Shown piece by piece: positions 21,747-32,309 of a stretch of 64,000 nt of DNA. Each line of letters begins with the position of its first letter. Position 1 is the stretch's first letter. Position numbers and translations under genes: made by a program. This stretch comes from Closterium sp. NIES-65 (taxonomy: Eukaryota > Streptophyta > Zygnematophyceae > Desmidiales > Closteriaceae), in assembly GCA_948144175.1 (NCBI GenBank), contig CANXME010002185.1:62001-126000 (forward strand), in the 5' to 3' direction. A model generated the notes under the pieces. The model saw nothing but the letters and a program-made list of their open reading frames with translations. It was not told the origin of the DNA and made no database searches.

Positions 21747-22007
21747 TGTCAAAATAGTAGGTAATACAGAGTAGAAACATGGGGCCTAGGCTTAGTAGCC
21801 TAGGCCCTAACTTAGTATCGAGCGGGTTTTCACCTAGGGTGAGAGTCGAGTGAGTTGAGAGAGGAATTGTGAAAAGGTGTGTTTCACTATAGGTTCAGGG
21901 GTACATATAGCATAGAAACACAATAAGGTGCACCACCAACAAAAGTTTACATAACTACACTAACTACAACTACAAGCAATTATAAAACATGACAAAGTAT
22001 TTCGACA
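21747..22007 (-). repeat. LARD-1 5' LTR
   Basis: This is the 261-bp copy next to the primer site (minus strand TGTTATCGGAGC). Confidence 0.93.
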
Positions 22008-22099
22008 ATTATCTCGCGTCCTTCATTGTACCGTCAGTCCATATTGTATCCCCTTCGTTATTCGTTTTTCCGCGCAACTCTGATTGATAACTCGTACCG

Positions 22100-22199
22100 T
22101 AACAGGGTCAGTGCACGATGCCCTAGGATACGGCACAACGGCAGCGCCAGCATGCGCACACATGGGGATTCGAACCCGAAGAATATGCTATGATACCAT
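22100..22199 (-). mobile_element. Remnant interior of an older SMART-like element
   Basis: The minus strand reads TGGTATCATAGC, then cgggttcgaatcccc, then sequence like the SMART-C interior (ctgccgttgtgcc, tcctaggg). Its LTR continues at 29577 on the other side of E2, which therefore split it. Confidence 0.55.
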
Positions 22200-22336
22200 T
22201 GTGAAAATAGGAAAACAGGAATGAATGAACTATGAATGAAAGGAGTACAAATATGAAACCCTAACTGGGTTGTACCCCCTATGGGATACCCCACTACAGC
22301 CTACACAGCAGTATAAGCTATAGATATGTTCTGACA
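22200..22336 (-). repeat. E2 3' LTR (137 bp)
   Basis: TG...CA ends (minus strand TGTCAGAAC...TTTCACA), adjoining the polypurine tract at 22337-22346. Confidence 0.95.
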
Positions 22337-22543
22337 CACCCCCATAGGCAAAGTGGGGGAGAACAAGGGGTCACAAGACCAGTCAAGCAAGACAAAGCAA
22401 AGCTCAGGGTGGATCACAAAGTCACCACACAGTCCGAGCACAAGAGCAAGGCCAAAGGCCAGTTCACAAGCAAGAGTACAGACATATATATAAAGCTAGA
22501 CAAGCAAGAGCAGGTATATATATATGTCACAGTACAAGTGAAG

Positions 22544-25500
22544 TCAAGAGGAGAGCAAGTGAGGCAAGACAGACACAAGACCCAGCTGGGTGCAGAAGCG
22601 CTGATGGTCACAAGGCGCAAGTGCCTTGGTGAACACATCAGCAGTGTTGGCCTCAGAGGCCACGTACGCAAGTCGCAACTGACCACGCTGCTGCAGCTCA
22701 CGAGCAAGGAAGTAGCGGAGAGCAATGTGCTTCGTTCTGTGCTCCAAGCGCTGCTCTCGACACAAGGCCAGCATAGCCTTGTTGTCTACGTACAGCACTG
22801 GAGGAGAACGAGGCGGCTCTCCAAGGTCAGTCAGCAGGTAGGTGAGCCAGCGAAGCTCCTGTGCAGCCATGGCCCCGGCGTAGATCTCAGCCTCACAACT
22901 GGAGCCGAGAACCGAAGACGAGCGAGTAGACCGCCACGAGACAGAGCCGGAACCAAGGCTGAAGGTGTAACCCTGTGACGACCGCTGCGTAGCCTGGTCG
23001 TCAGCCCAAGAAGCGTCCGCGTGGCCGGCAAGGACCACTGGACTCCGCCCTCCAAGCACTAGCCCCATGCCTGACGTACTGCACAGGTAGCGCAATACCC
23101 TCTTCGCTGCAGCCATGTGCTCCGGTCTGTGTCTCCCAGGAGCAACATAGCGTGCAAGAATGCTCAGAGGGTATGCAAGGTCAGGTCGTGTGCAGGTCAT
23201 CAGGTACATGAGGCAGCCAACAAGCTCCGCATACGGACCACTCGACTCTACGGACTCATCCGAAGGCAGAGCTGAGAGTGAGTGGCGAGTAGGCAGAGGA
23301 GTGGCCTGAGGCGAGGAGTACGTGAAGCCGAAGCGCTGAAGGACCTGCTGCACCATGTGTGACTGAGTCAAGGTAATGGTGCGGCGTGCTCTGTCCCGAG
23401 TGATCTGCAAGCCAAGGTAGCTGCGCAGTTCACCCAGGTCTGTGCACGTGTGTCTCTTCAACAGCTCGGACTTCACGTAGGCGAGTCCAGCAGTGTCCGC
23501 TGTGGCAAAGACCAGGTCGTCGACGTACACGAGGATGTAGAACGGCGGCAGGGAAGTGTCGGTGCGAAGAAACAGCGACGGGTCAGCAGTAGAAGGAGCA
23601 AACCCAAGAGCCGCAAGCGTAGTCCTCAGTGTGTCGTGCCACTCACGCGGTGCCTGGCGGAGACCGTAGACTGGCCGTCGGAGGCTCCACTGGGTGCCAG
23701 GAGGGAAAGTCCCAGTGAAGCCAGGTGGACGGCGAAGCCAGATCTCCTCGTGCAGGCTACCCTGCAAGAACGCAGTGCTGAAGTCGAGAGAGTGAAGCTC
23801 GTAGTCGCGCTGAGCGGCTATGTGCAGCAGCACCCGAAGAGTAGTCATCTTCGGGGTGGGGGAGAAGGTCTGAAAGTAGTCAACTCCCTGCCGCTGACTG
23901 AAGCCACGAGCAACGTACCGTGCCTTGAAGACAGGTGGAGAGCCCGGCGGCCGCTTCACCCTGAAGATCCACATGCCACTGACGATGTTCGCCCTAGGAG
24001 GGGGAACCGCGTCAACGTAGGTGCCTGTGGACTTCCAGGAAGCCATCTCTGCATCCATAGCTGCCTGCCACTGAGAGGAGTAGGGACCCTCTACGGCCTC
24101 CGCGTAAGAACGCGGAGTCGGGATGTCTAGTGCATCCGGGTCTCCCTCAGGGGCAAGCAGTACAGACGCGAGATGAGGTGAAGCAGCCGCTAGACACAGT
24201 AACTCCTCCTGCCTGTCCTCTAGGACGTCCGTGCCAAGAGCACACTCACCCCCGACGGACGGAGGACAGACAGACGCAGACTCAGCAACAAGACTAGCAG
24301 CGTAGTCGAGACGACAGCGAGCAGCAAAGTCGACGAGCTCAGCGACTAGAGCAGACGCAGCAGTGGACTCAAAAGAGGGGTCAGTGACGACAGTAGCAAG
24401 CAGACGCGTGACAGTGGGACTGGCAGCACGAAGAGAGTCCGACTCAGGGTCGGCAAGCGCAGGAAGAGAGGACTCAGGAGGAGAAGGCAAAGGGGCACGC
24501 AGAGGAGCAGTGGACGGACGTAAAGACATCCGGTGCGTGCCAGGGACAGGAGGAGGACGCTGACGCGAACTGCGACCACTAGCGCGAGCAGCACGAACAG
24601 GCGACGCGGGACGAGACGCAGGCTCACGACGCTCAGCAAGACCTCCAGTAGGACCAGTGTAAGGAGAGGGAGCAGGTAGTGGAGAGGAAGGCTCCAGTAG
24701 GGGCTGCGACTGGACCGGCGGTGGACCCTCTACTGGAGGAGAAAGACCAAGAACCTGCTGAAGGAGCGGAACGAAGTACGGCCGAGGCCGCGCGGCAGCT
24801 CCAGACTCAGCAGGGACAGAACCAGCACCCTCAGCGACAGCACCAGCGCCACCCACACCTCCAGCGGCAGGACCAACAGCAGCAGGCTCAGCACGAACGC
24901 CCTCAGCAGCTCCAGCTCCAGGAGGACCCACAGGGCCAGCAGCTCCGGGACCGGCTGCACCCGCACCCTCGACGGTCGAAGAAGCTCCAGCTCCAGCTCC
25001 AGCAGCACCTCCAGACTCAGCAGCACGCCTCCAGCGGCGAGCGAACCACTCGCGCAGCTCCTGTGGAGAGCGGGGCTCCCGGCGAGACGCAGCAGCAGGA
25101 GAAACCCCAGGCTCAGCAGCTCCAGACGCAGCACCCCCAGGCTCAGCAGCTCCCAGCTCAACACCCCCAGGCTCAGCAGCTCCCGACCCAGCACCCCCAG
25201 ACCCAGCACCTCCAGGCACAGCACCCCCCGGCTCAGCACCCCCAGGCTCCGCACCCTCCGCAGTAGCACCCTCAGGCCCAGCACCCCCAGCAGTAGCACC
25301 CCCAGGCTCAGCACCCCCGTGCACAGCACCCCCAGAGTCAGCACCCCCAGGCTCAGCACCCGCAGCAGCACCAGAGTCACCAGTAACCTCGACCGGGTCA
25401 ACGGCGTCTACCTGGGACACACCTGAGGGGGCAGGAACCTGAGGGGGGAGGGGGTCTACCGGGGGGGGAACCGGCACAAGGAAGTCCGGGGGAGGGGGGA

Positions 25501-28471
25501 GGGAAGGAGTGCGGTAGGGGAAGAGACGGTAGAAGGGGACTGACTCGTCGAACGTGACGTCCTGGGAGGACAGAACACGACGAGAGGAGGGGTGGTAAAA
25601 CTGCCACCCTGGGGCGTCAGTGGGGAAGCCAAGGAAGACACAGGGAGCAGCACGAGGGGACAGCTTGTCCGCAGACAAGTCGCGGACAAACGCCCGAGAT
25701 CCCCAGACACGGAACACAGACGCATCGCCAACCTTCCCCGTCCACAGCAAGGCTGGGGACATCGCTGGCCGAGAGACCCGGGGATGAAGGTTGAGCTGAT
25801 GCGCCGCGTACCTCACCGCAAACGGCCACAGAAAATGGGGGGCAGCCGCATGCATCATGGACGTACGAGCGACATCCATGACCATGCCAATGCGGCGCTC
25901 AGCAATCCCATTTTGCTGTGGTGAGTCCGGAAGCGTGAAGGTCTGGCGGATCCCCCGTGCACGACAGTAGTCTCGCAGAAGGTGAGAAGAGAACTCTCCG
26001 CCTCTGTCAGAGTGCAGACGCAGAACAGGAAAGTCCGAGCCGAAGCTCTTCCTGAGCTGGAGACGAGCCTCGCGGATCCAGTCGATCAGCACCTCAGTGA
26101 CCGCACCCTTGCTGCGCAAGGGGAGGACTGTGGTGTAACGCGAGTAGTCGTCAACCACCAACAGGAAGTAGCGCTCGTAACCCTGCCCACGGACGGGGGC
26201 AGGGCCCCACACATCCATGTGAAGCGTCTGCAGGGGAGCCTCTGTCGGGGGGAAGTGGGAGGAGTGAGGAGTAGCCCGGAGGCGACCCTCGACACAGGGG
26301 ACACAGGAAGGTCCTGGCCCGGAGGGGAGAGGAGGGAGAGACTGGGGAAGACCAGAGACAAGGACACGGGAAGCCATGCTCCGAAGACGGGGCAAGGAGG
26401 GGTGGCCAAGACGGTGGTGCCACAGGAGAGTCTCGTGAGACAGGAGGCGACAAGAATAGGGGGCAGACTCAGGACCTGACCGGGACGCAGCAGCAAGTAC
26501 CTGACCCGACGCAGCCACCTGACCAGACGCAGGGACAGGAGGAGACTCAACGGTCAGGGTGTAGAGACTCGACCCCGGCCGACGTGAGAACGTGGCCAGG
26601 TGTCGGCCTGTGCGAGCCTCGGTGCAGTGGGTCACCCGCTGACGCGCAGGAGTGAACTGGTGAACACCCCCATCCTGCAGGTCCGCTCCACTCACCAAGT
26701 TCGTAGAGAACGAGGGAAGGTACAGACCCGACAGGGTGCCCGAAGGGGCAGCCGGACAGGGGAGGACAGTGGAGAAGTGAGACAGGACAGGACCCCCAGA
26801 GGGGTCAGCAAGGGAGACCGCAACCGGCCTGGCGAGCGGCGAAAGGGTAGTGCGGTCTCGAAAGAAGGAGCGAGAAGCTCCGGAGTCAAGTGTGAAAGTG
26901 AGGGAGGACGAGGACGACTCAGTACCTGAGAGCGCAGTCTCACCAGTACCTGAGAGCGCAGACGCACTGGCACCTAGAGCAGCAGCCTCACAAGCACCTA
27001 GCGCAGCAGTACCAATGCCCGGGTCGGGCTGAAAACACCGGTAACCCTCATGCTCCTCACTATAATCCACAACATACATAGCAGTAAGGATAGCATCAAA
27101 ATCAAGATCAAAGATCGCTACACCAGCCCTGAGAAGCTCATCCCAGCGAGGGATCTCACTAGCCCCAGGGAATTGCTGACGCCAAGCGTCCGTCAGGCGG
27201 CCAAAGCAGCGCTGGGTGGCGTGGGCACCCCCACACTGCTCACCCGCGCGGTCGCCGGAACGAAGAACGTAGGTGCAGGGACCAGTACCCCCACCCCTCT
27301 GACGCCCAGCGTACCACTCACGAAGCTGCTGAGGCGAAGGGATGTCCCGCGAGCGCTGCTGCTGCTGCCGGTGCGAGCGCTGGCCACCACCACCGCCGCT
27401 ACGCTGCTGGGTACCACCCCGACCCGCTCCACCTCCTCCACCACTACTGCCTCCTCCGCTGCCGCCTCCACTGCCTCCACCTCCGCCGCCTCCACCTCCG
27501 CCGCTGCCTCCACCACCACCGCTGGCACCACCACCACCGTCTCCGCCGCTGCTGCCGCCACCACCACCACCACCCCCGCCACTAGTCCCGCCGCCACCCC
27601 CACTCCCTCCGCCGCCACCCCCACTCCCTCCGCCGCCACCGCCGCCACCGCCACCGCCCCCTCCAGCTCCACCCGCGCCCTTGCCTCCCTTGCCCTTGCT
27701 GGAGCGACGTCTCCCACTAGGGGCAGACGCCGCGCCGACCGACTCAAGACCAAGCAGGTCGGCAGCAGCAGCAGAGGCAACAGAGGGCAGCAAGGGGGAA
27801 GGAGAGCACCCCTCAAAGATGGGGGTGCGAGGGTCACCACGAGAAGCACCTACAGCGACTATGCTCTTCTCCGCTGCAAGGAGGGCCTTCTCGAGGAGGT
27901 CGACGGTGAGAGTGGTGGGACAGACTGCGAGAAAGTGGTCCCTGACGACGCGAAGGGAGTCAGGGAGGCGTGCGACTACGTAGTAGAGAGCGATGTACAT
28001 GGGGGGGGGGTTCTTAGCGCAGAACTCAGCAGGAAGGGCGGCGCGGTAGCGAGTGTCACTAGTGCGGAGGTGCGTAATGAGGTCAGCGACAGTGGGAAAG
28101 GCAGAGAGGTCAGGAAAGAGGTAGGGAAGCATGAGACGGCTCAGTGCGGCAGTGGCAGGGGAGGAGTAGCGCGCAACTACAGCGTCGTACAAGGTCTGAG
28201 CACTCTTGTACTGACTAAAGTGCGCACGCTCAGAGGTAGGGAGGTGGCGACGCACAGCAAGACGTGCAGCAGCATCGCGGGTGGCCCACTTAGAGCGGAC
28301 AGCGGGATCAGCATCAGCAGCAGGGGCAGGAGAGGCGCCAGAGGTGAGGTCAAAGAGAGAAAGGTCGTCAGCCCTGTCGCACTGTAAGAACAGCTGCAGG
28401 TCGTCTAACCAGACCTCAAAATCAATGGCGCGACCCTCAGCGTCAAAGGCTAGGACACTAGGGGTAGCCAT
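22544..28471 (-). CDS. E2 Copia gag-pol polyprotein
   Basis: The polyprotein has about 1975 residues from MATPSVLAF; an in-frame ATG eight codons upstream is also possible. In order: gag (LFLQCDRAD, YKSAQTLYDAVVARYSSP), Gly-rich tract (about residues 270-380), variant zinc knuckle C-x3-H-x4-C (about 410), protease LDSGAS (about 529), integrase zinc region WHHRLGH...CVPC, catalytic D (HMDVWGP, about 752), D (HSDRGGEF, about 819) and E (IAERR) spaced D-x35-E, GGAEP-type repeat spacer (about 1030-1130), RT with YVDDLVF (about 1650), and RNase H (HADASW, CEAEIYAG, YVDNKA). All catalytic motifs are present. It copies element RNA to DNA and integrates it. Gag and Pol share one frame, as in many plant Copia elements. 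Confidence 0.96.
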   Translation of the reverse strand: MATPSVLAFDAEGRAIDFEVWLDDLQLFLQCDRADDLSLFDLTSGASPAPAADADPAVRSKWATRDAAARLAVRRHLPTSERAHFSQYKSAQTLYDAVVARYSSPATAALSRLMLPYLFPDLSAFPTVADLITHLRTSDTRYRAALPAEFCAKNPPPMYIALYYVVARLPDSLRVVRDHFLAVCPTTLTVDLLEKALLAAEKSIVAVGASRGDPRTPIFEGCSPSPLLPSVASAAAADLLGLESVGAASAPSGRRRSSKGKGGKGAGGAGGGGGGGGGGGGGSGGGGGGSGGGGGTSGGGGGGGGGSSGGDGGGGASGGGGGSGGGGGGGGGGSGGGSGGGSSGGGGGAGRGGTQQRSGGGGGQRSHRQQQQRSRDIPSPQQLREWYAGRQRGGGTGPCTYVLRSGDRAGEQCGGAHATQRCFGRLTDAWRQQFPGASEIPRWDELLRAGVAIFDLDFDAILTAMYVVDYSEEHEGYRCFQPDPGIGTAALGACEAAALGASASALSGTGETALSGTESSSSSLTFTLDSGASRSFFRDRTTLSPLARPVAVSLADPSGGPVLSHFSTVLPCPAAPSGTLSGLYLPSFSTNLVSGADLQDGGVHQFTPARQRVTHCTEARTGRHLATFSRRPGSSLYTLTVESPPVPASGQVAASGQVLAAASRSGPESAPYSCRLLSHETLLWHHRLGHPSLPRLRSMASRVLVSGLPQSLPPLPSGPGPSCVPCVEGRLRATPHSSHFPPTEAPLQTLHMDVWGPAPVRGQGYERYFLLVVDDYSRYTTVLPLRSKGAVTEVLIDWIREARLQLRKSFGSDFPVLRLHSDRGGEFSSHLLRDYCRARGIRQTFTLPDSPQQNGIAERRIGMVMDVARTSMMHAAAPHFLWPFAVRYAAHQLNLHPRVSRPAMSPALLWTGKVGDASVFRVWGSRAFVRDLSADKLSPRAAPCVFLGFPTDAPGWQFYHPSSRRVLSSQDVTFDESVPFYRLFPYRTPSLPPPPDFLVPVPPPVDPLPPQVPAPSGVSQVDAVDPVEVTGDSGAAAGAEPGGADSGGAVHGGAEPGGATAGGAGPEGATAEGAEPGGAEPGGAVPGGAGSGGAGSGAAEPGGVELGAAEPGGAASGAAEPGVSPAAASRREPRSPQELREWFARRWRRAAESGGAAGAGAGASSTVEGAGAAGPGAAGPVGPPGAGAAEGVRAEPAAVGPAAGGVGGAGAVAEGAGSVPAESGAAARPRPYFVPLLQQVLGLSPPVEGPPPVQSQPLLEPSSPLPAPSPYTGPTGGLAERREPASRPASPVRAARASGRSSRQRPPPVPGTHRMSLRPSTAPLRAPLPSPPESSLPALADPESDSLRAASPTVTRLLATVVTDPSFESTAASALVAELVDFAARCRLDYAASLVAESASVCPPSVGGECALGTDVLEDRQEELLCLAAASPHLASVLLAPEGDPDALDIPTPRSYAEAVEGPYSSQWQAAMDAEMASWKSTGTYVDAVPPPRANIVSGMWIFRVKRPPGSPPVFKARYVARGFSQRQGVDYFQTFSPTPKMTTLRVLLHIAAQRDYELHSLDFSTAFLQGSLHEEIWLRRPPGFTGTFPPGTQWSLRRPVYGLRQAPREWHDTLRTTLAALGFAPSTADPSLFLRTDTSLPPFYILVYVDDLVFATADTAGLAYVKSELLKRHTCTDLGELRSYLGLQITRDRARRTITLTQSHMVQQVLQRFGFTYSSPQATPLPTRHSLSALPSDESVESSGPYAELVGCLMYLMTCTRPDLAYPLSILARYVAPGRHRPEHMAAAKRVLRYLCSTSGMGLVLGGRSPVVLAGHADASWADDQATQRSSQGYTFSLGSGSVSWRSTRSSSVLGSSCEAEIYAGAMAAQELRWLTYLLTDLGEPPRSPPVLYVDNKAMLALCREQRLEHRTKHIALRYFLARELQQRGQLRLAYVASEANTADVFTKALAPCDHQRFCTQLGLVSVLPHLLSS

Positions 28472-28559
28472 GGTGACGACAGCGACGCAGTGCAAGCAGT
28501 AGGGAAAGAGCTCGCAGTGTCAGTGGGACAGTGCTCACCAGGCAGGGCAGGTCGTGCAG

Positions 28560-29345
28560 TCAGCAGAAAGGCGGCTCAGCGACCGGGCGGCTCGGGTGCA
28601 CAGCTGCTCGGCTCCCGGGCGGCTCGGCGGCTGGGCGGCTCGGGCGCAGGGCGGCTCGGCTCCCGGGCGGCTCGGCGGCTGGGCAGCTCGGGTGCAGGGC
28701 GGCTCGGCTCCCGGGCGGCTCGGCGGCTGGGCGGCTCGGGTGCAGGGCGGCTCGGGTCCCGGGCGGCTCGGCTGCTGGGGCGGCTCGACCGGGAGATGCA
28801 GTGTCGGGCCGGCAGGTGCAGCGTAGGGCCGGCAGGTGCAGCGTAGGGCCGGCAGGTGCAAGTGGCGGGCCGTAAGAGGCGGCGGGCCGATGGGTGCAGC
28901 GGCGGGCCGGTAGGTGCAGCGGCGGGCCGGCAGGAGCAGCGGCGGGCCGGCAGGGTGCAGCGGCGGGCCGGCAGGAGCGGCGACGGGCCGGCAGGGTGCA
29001 GCGGCGGGCCGTAGAGTGCAGCGGCGGGGCCGTCGGCAGCAGAGGCGGGGCCGCGCCAGAGGAGGCGGCGTGGCCGCGTCAGGGGAGGCGGCGGGGCCGC
29101 GTCAATGGAGGCGGCGAGGCCGCGTCAAGGGAGGCGGCAGGGCCGCGTCAGGGGAGGCGGCGGGGCCGCGTCAGGGGAGGCGGCGAGGCCGCGTCAAGGG
29201 AGGCGGCGTGGCCGCGTCAAGGGAGGCGGCCGGGCCGCGTTAAAAGAGGCGGCGGGGCCGCGTCAAGGGAGGCGGCTGAGCCGCGTCAGGGGAGGCGGCA
29301 AAGCCGCGTCAGAGGAGGCGGCGGGGCCGCGAGTGAAAAGGCGAC
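28560..29345. repeat. E2 GC-rich leader minisatellite
   Basis: Units of gggcggctcggctcccgggc (28600-28790), then gcggcgggccggcaggtgca (28800-29030), then gaggcggcggggccgcgtca (29040-29330). They sit between primer site and gag. Open frames through the array in several frames have repeat composition only. Confidence 0.9.
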
Positions 29346-29435
29346 CCGAGGGGTCGCTAAAAAAAAAGGGCGCGCCTCGGGGCGCGCGTCGGTGGGCCCA
29401 GACAACGGTCCTAAGGTAGGACCCGCTCTATACCA

Positions 29436-29572
29436 TGTGAAAATAGGAAAACAGGAATGAATGAACTATGAATGAAAGGAGTACAAATATGAAACCCTAA
29501 CTGGGTTGTACCCCCTATGGGATACCCCACTACAGCCTACACAGCAGTATAAGCTATAGATATGTTCTGACA
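29436..29572 (-). repeat. E2 5' LTR (137 bp)
   Basis: Identical to the 22200 copy. The primer site (plus strand cccgctctatacca) directly precedes it at 29422-29435. Confidence 0.95.
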
Positions 29573-29576
29573 ACCA

Positions 29577-29707
29577 TGTTATAATAACATAACAGAATTA
29601 TCTGTCTAAGTAGAGTTGCGATACAAATACGCAACCTTAAAATAGTTGTACCTTCTAACGAGTAAACCAGTGTAGCTTTATTTTATATTATATCGTTTTA
29701 CGCAACA
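29577..29707 (-). repeat. Decayed LTR split from its primer site by E2
   Basis: The 131-bp AT-rich LTR-like sequence has TG...CA ends (plus tgttataata...acgcaaca) and a weak match to the shared LTR core (gttgtacc...accagtgtagc). Removing E2 and one accat joins it to gataccat at 22192-22199, the complement of a TGGTATC primer site. Confidence 0.65.
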
Positions 29708-30278
29708 CTCACATTGAAATTCGATTGCGTTGTCTTCTCAAAGAACGAATTGCAGAATGATGATTGAAGTAGCTAGGATGGGACCCTAATCTGTTATACC
29801 CTCTATAATATACCTTAGTGCAGCCCAACACAATTTTAAACATGGTTTGATACACCCCCATTGGCTAAGTGATGTGCATAAAAAAAAAAAAGCAAAGGAA
29901 ACAAATGGCCATAAGATAAGTCAAGAGAAGCAACATCACAAAGCTCTGGGTGGATCATGAACTCACCACACAATCAGAGCACAAGCAAGAGGTCACAAAA
30001 GTTCACAGATATATAAATGTATATAAATAAAATGACAAACATAGCAAGAAATAAGAGGCAGGATTACCGCAAACGACGGCTTACCTCAACAAGGTTTAAC
30101 TGTTGGCAGAACCTCTGATGGTCACAAGGCGGAGAGGCCTTGGTGAAGATGTCTGCAGTGTTGGCCGCTAAGGCCACAAAGTCCAAACATGCCTAGCTGC
30201 GTCGCTGCAGCTCTCGCAGTAGAAAGTATCTCTTGTCGATGTGCTTCACTTTGCCATCTAACCAAGGCCTTTTCGCCT

Positions 30279-30587
30279 TCAAGGCTCTCGACACAGGAGG
30301 ATCATAGCCCTGTTGTCACCGAATAAGGTCGGTGCACAGCTCGGCCGCTCACCAAGGTCAGTAAACAAGAAGGTCAACCAGCGAAGATCCTGCACAGCCA
30401 TGGCACTCGCATAGATCCTGGTCTCGGCGCTAGACTGCACCACAGACGAAGACCGAGTAGACCTCCACGACATTGCTCCAGAGCCCAAGCTGAAGCAGTA
30501 TCCTTGAGTAGACCTTGAAGTATTCACGTTGTTGGCGTAGGAAAAGTCGTAGTGACTGGCCAGCACAACTGTCTGTGTTCCAAGCAC
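30279..30587 (-). pseudogene. E3 RNase H fragment
   Basis: Residues YCFSLGSGAMSWRSTRSS, YASAMAVQDLRWLTFL and FGDNRAMILLCRE match Copia RNase H. The active-site E of the CEAEIY motif reads AETRIY here, and the frame ends early at LCREP. Confidence 0.85.
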
Positions 30588-31498
30588 TTCCCCATGACTA
30601 ATGTAGTCACCATGTACATTGTTACCCTCACAGCTGCCGCCCAGTGAACGGGACGTTGTCTCTTAGTCGCAACAGTGCGAGCCAGGATGCTGAGAGAAAA
30701 AGCGAGGTCCAGACAAGTACAGGTCATCACGCACATAAGACAACCCAAAAGCTCTGCATAGGGACCACTAGACTCAATGGGCTCGACAGAAATAGGAACG
30801 GTGGGCTCGTGGTCAACGGCAAGAGGAGTGGGTTGTGTGGTGGAGAATTGAAGTCCAAACCGATGAAGGACCATGTGTGACTGAGTCAGAGTGATGGTGT
30901 GAGCGGCTCTGTCTCTGGTGATTTGCAAGTCAGGTAGCGCCGCAACTCCCCAAGGTCTGTGCACGTGTGTATCTTCTGTAGTTCGGACTGTAGCGAAAAC
31001 CAAGTCGTCGACGCAGACGAAGACGAAAAGGTGTGTGGGCCCAGAATGAACGACAGCGACGGCTCGGCTGTAGAAGGTCTAAAACAAGGGTCAGCAACTA
31101 TGGAGTGAAGATTGTTGTGCCACTCAGAGGGTGCCTGGCGGAGACCGTAGACCGGTCGTTCCAGGCTCCACTTGGTCACAAGGGGGAAAGGCAGCTGAAA
31201 AGTATAGTGTGTGCAGCTCGTAGTCTCGCTGAGCTGTAACGTGAAGTAACACCCAAAGAGTGGTCATCTTTGGGGTCGGGACAAAGATCTGAAAGTCAAC
31301 TCCCTCATGCTAACTGAAGTCTTTAGCCACGTAGCGCGCCTTAAAGGCAGTCGGTGATCTAGGCGGTCGCTTCACCTTGAAGATCCACATGCCATCGATT
31401 ACGTTCGCCCTAAGAGGGGGAACTGCGTCGACGTAAGTGCTTATGAATCTCCAAGACGCCATCTCTGAGTCCATGGCCGTTATACACTTAGAGGCCAT
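30524..31498 (-). pseudogene. E3 reverse transcriptase fragments
   Basis: Several short frames (31498-31310, 31179-30886, 31003-30524) give WIFKVKRPP, YVAKDFS, RPVYGLRQAP, LTQSHMVLHRFG and LMCVMTCT, all Copia RT landmarks. The YVDD box is destroyed (SASTTWF in another frame) and the region around 31200 is deleted. Confidence 0.85.
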
Positions 31499-31884
31499 TG
31501 CCCTGACACTGCCTCACGGTACATGCAGGGAGTCGGTATGTCACGTGCGTCAGGCTCTCCCTTAGGTGGTAGCAACATGGGACAGAGATGAGGATAAGCA
31601 GCTTTCAATAACTCCAGCTCAAACTGCATGTCCTCTAGGACTTTACAGCCAAAGGTAGACTCACCCCCGGCGGACAGAGGATGGATAGGAGGAGCAGCCA
31701 TCACTCGGGCAGCGTATTCAAAGCGGCGGGTGGTGGCAAAGTCAACGACAGCGACAACAAGAGCCGAGACAGACGGTAGAGAGGCACGAGGGTTAATAGC
31801 AAGAGAGGCGAGAATACGGTAGACAACATGACGGACGGTACGGAAGTAGTTAGTGATAGGGTAAGAGGGGGATGTAAGGGACAA
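31480..31884 (-). pseudogene. E3 integrase-RT linker fragment
   Basis: Residues FATTRRFEYAARVMAAP and GEPDARDIPTPCMYREAV correspond to the linker before RT in E2 (DFAARCRLDYAAS, GDPDALDIPTPRSY). It is degraded at both ends. Confidence 0.75.
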
Positions 31885-32309
31885 CTCAGGAGGTGACGGA
31901 CATACTGAGATGGAGAACGATGAGGACTAGAACTAAACAAGACAGAGTGGAGGTCGGCGACGGGGACGAGGGACGAGCACAAGGAGGATAACGAGTGGTC
32001 TGAATGTGCGGGACAAGAGGAGGGGACGGGGACCGAAGAGGAGAGAAAACAACCGAGGACAAGTCTGGGGGGAGGAAACATAGGACCTGAATTAGGAGGA
32101 GACGGTGAGCGGTCTGAAGGAGGGGAAGGAAGACCGAGGCATGAAGACCACTCACAAGTGGGAACAACAGCGACAAAGGCGGCTTCTGCTGCTGCTGCTG
32201 CTCCAGCTCCAACGTCTCCTGTGCCAACCTTTCCTGCTCCTCGAGCTCAAACTGACGAAGGGCCTGGTGATGCGTCGGGTAGCGTGAGGGGGCGGAGTAG
32301 GCGCCACAA

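Larger units (their letters stand above)
20758..22007 (-). mobile_element. Non-autonomous LTR element LARD-1 (1250 bp)
   Basis: LTRs at 20758-21018 and 21747-22007, each 261 bp, look identical and run TG...CA. The 5-bp TSD attat (20753-20757 and 22008-22012) proves one insertion event. Beside the right LTR the minus strand reads TGTTATCGGAGC, an initiator-Met-like primer site. Beside the left LTR it reads tatgggggcg, a polypurine tract, so the element is read on the minus strand. The 728-bp interior has no retroviral domain; it contains GC-rich hairpins such as cgtgtgcctcggggcacacg. The LTR itself holds a perfect 9-bp inverted repeat (gggcctagg / cctaggccc). It must use proteins from another element. 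Confidence 0.93.
22200..29572 (-). mobile_element. Intact Copia element E2
   Basis: The element is 7.4 kb, read on the minus strand. LTRs at 22200-22336 and 29436-29572 are both 137 bp and identical by reading. The TSD is accat (22195-22199 and 29573-29577). The minus-strand primer site TGGTATAGAGCGGG follows the 5' LTR, and tatgggggtg precedes the 3' LTR. One uninterrupted gag-pol frame fills 28471-22544. Identical LTRs plus an intact frame mean a very recent insertion that may still be able to move, and it could serve as helper for LARD-2. Confidence 0.96.

Noticed and set aside
27050-28387. 445-residue Thr/Ala-rich plus-strand frame
   Set aside because: It is antisense to the intact E2 gag and its Gly-rich tract.
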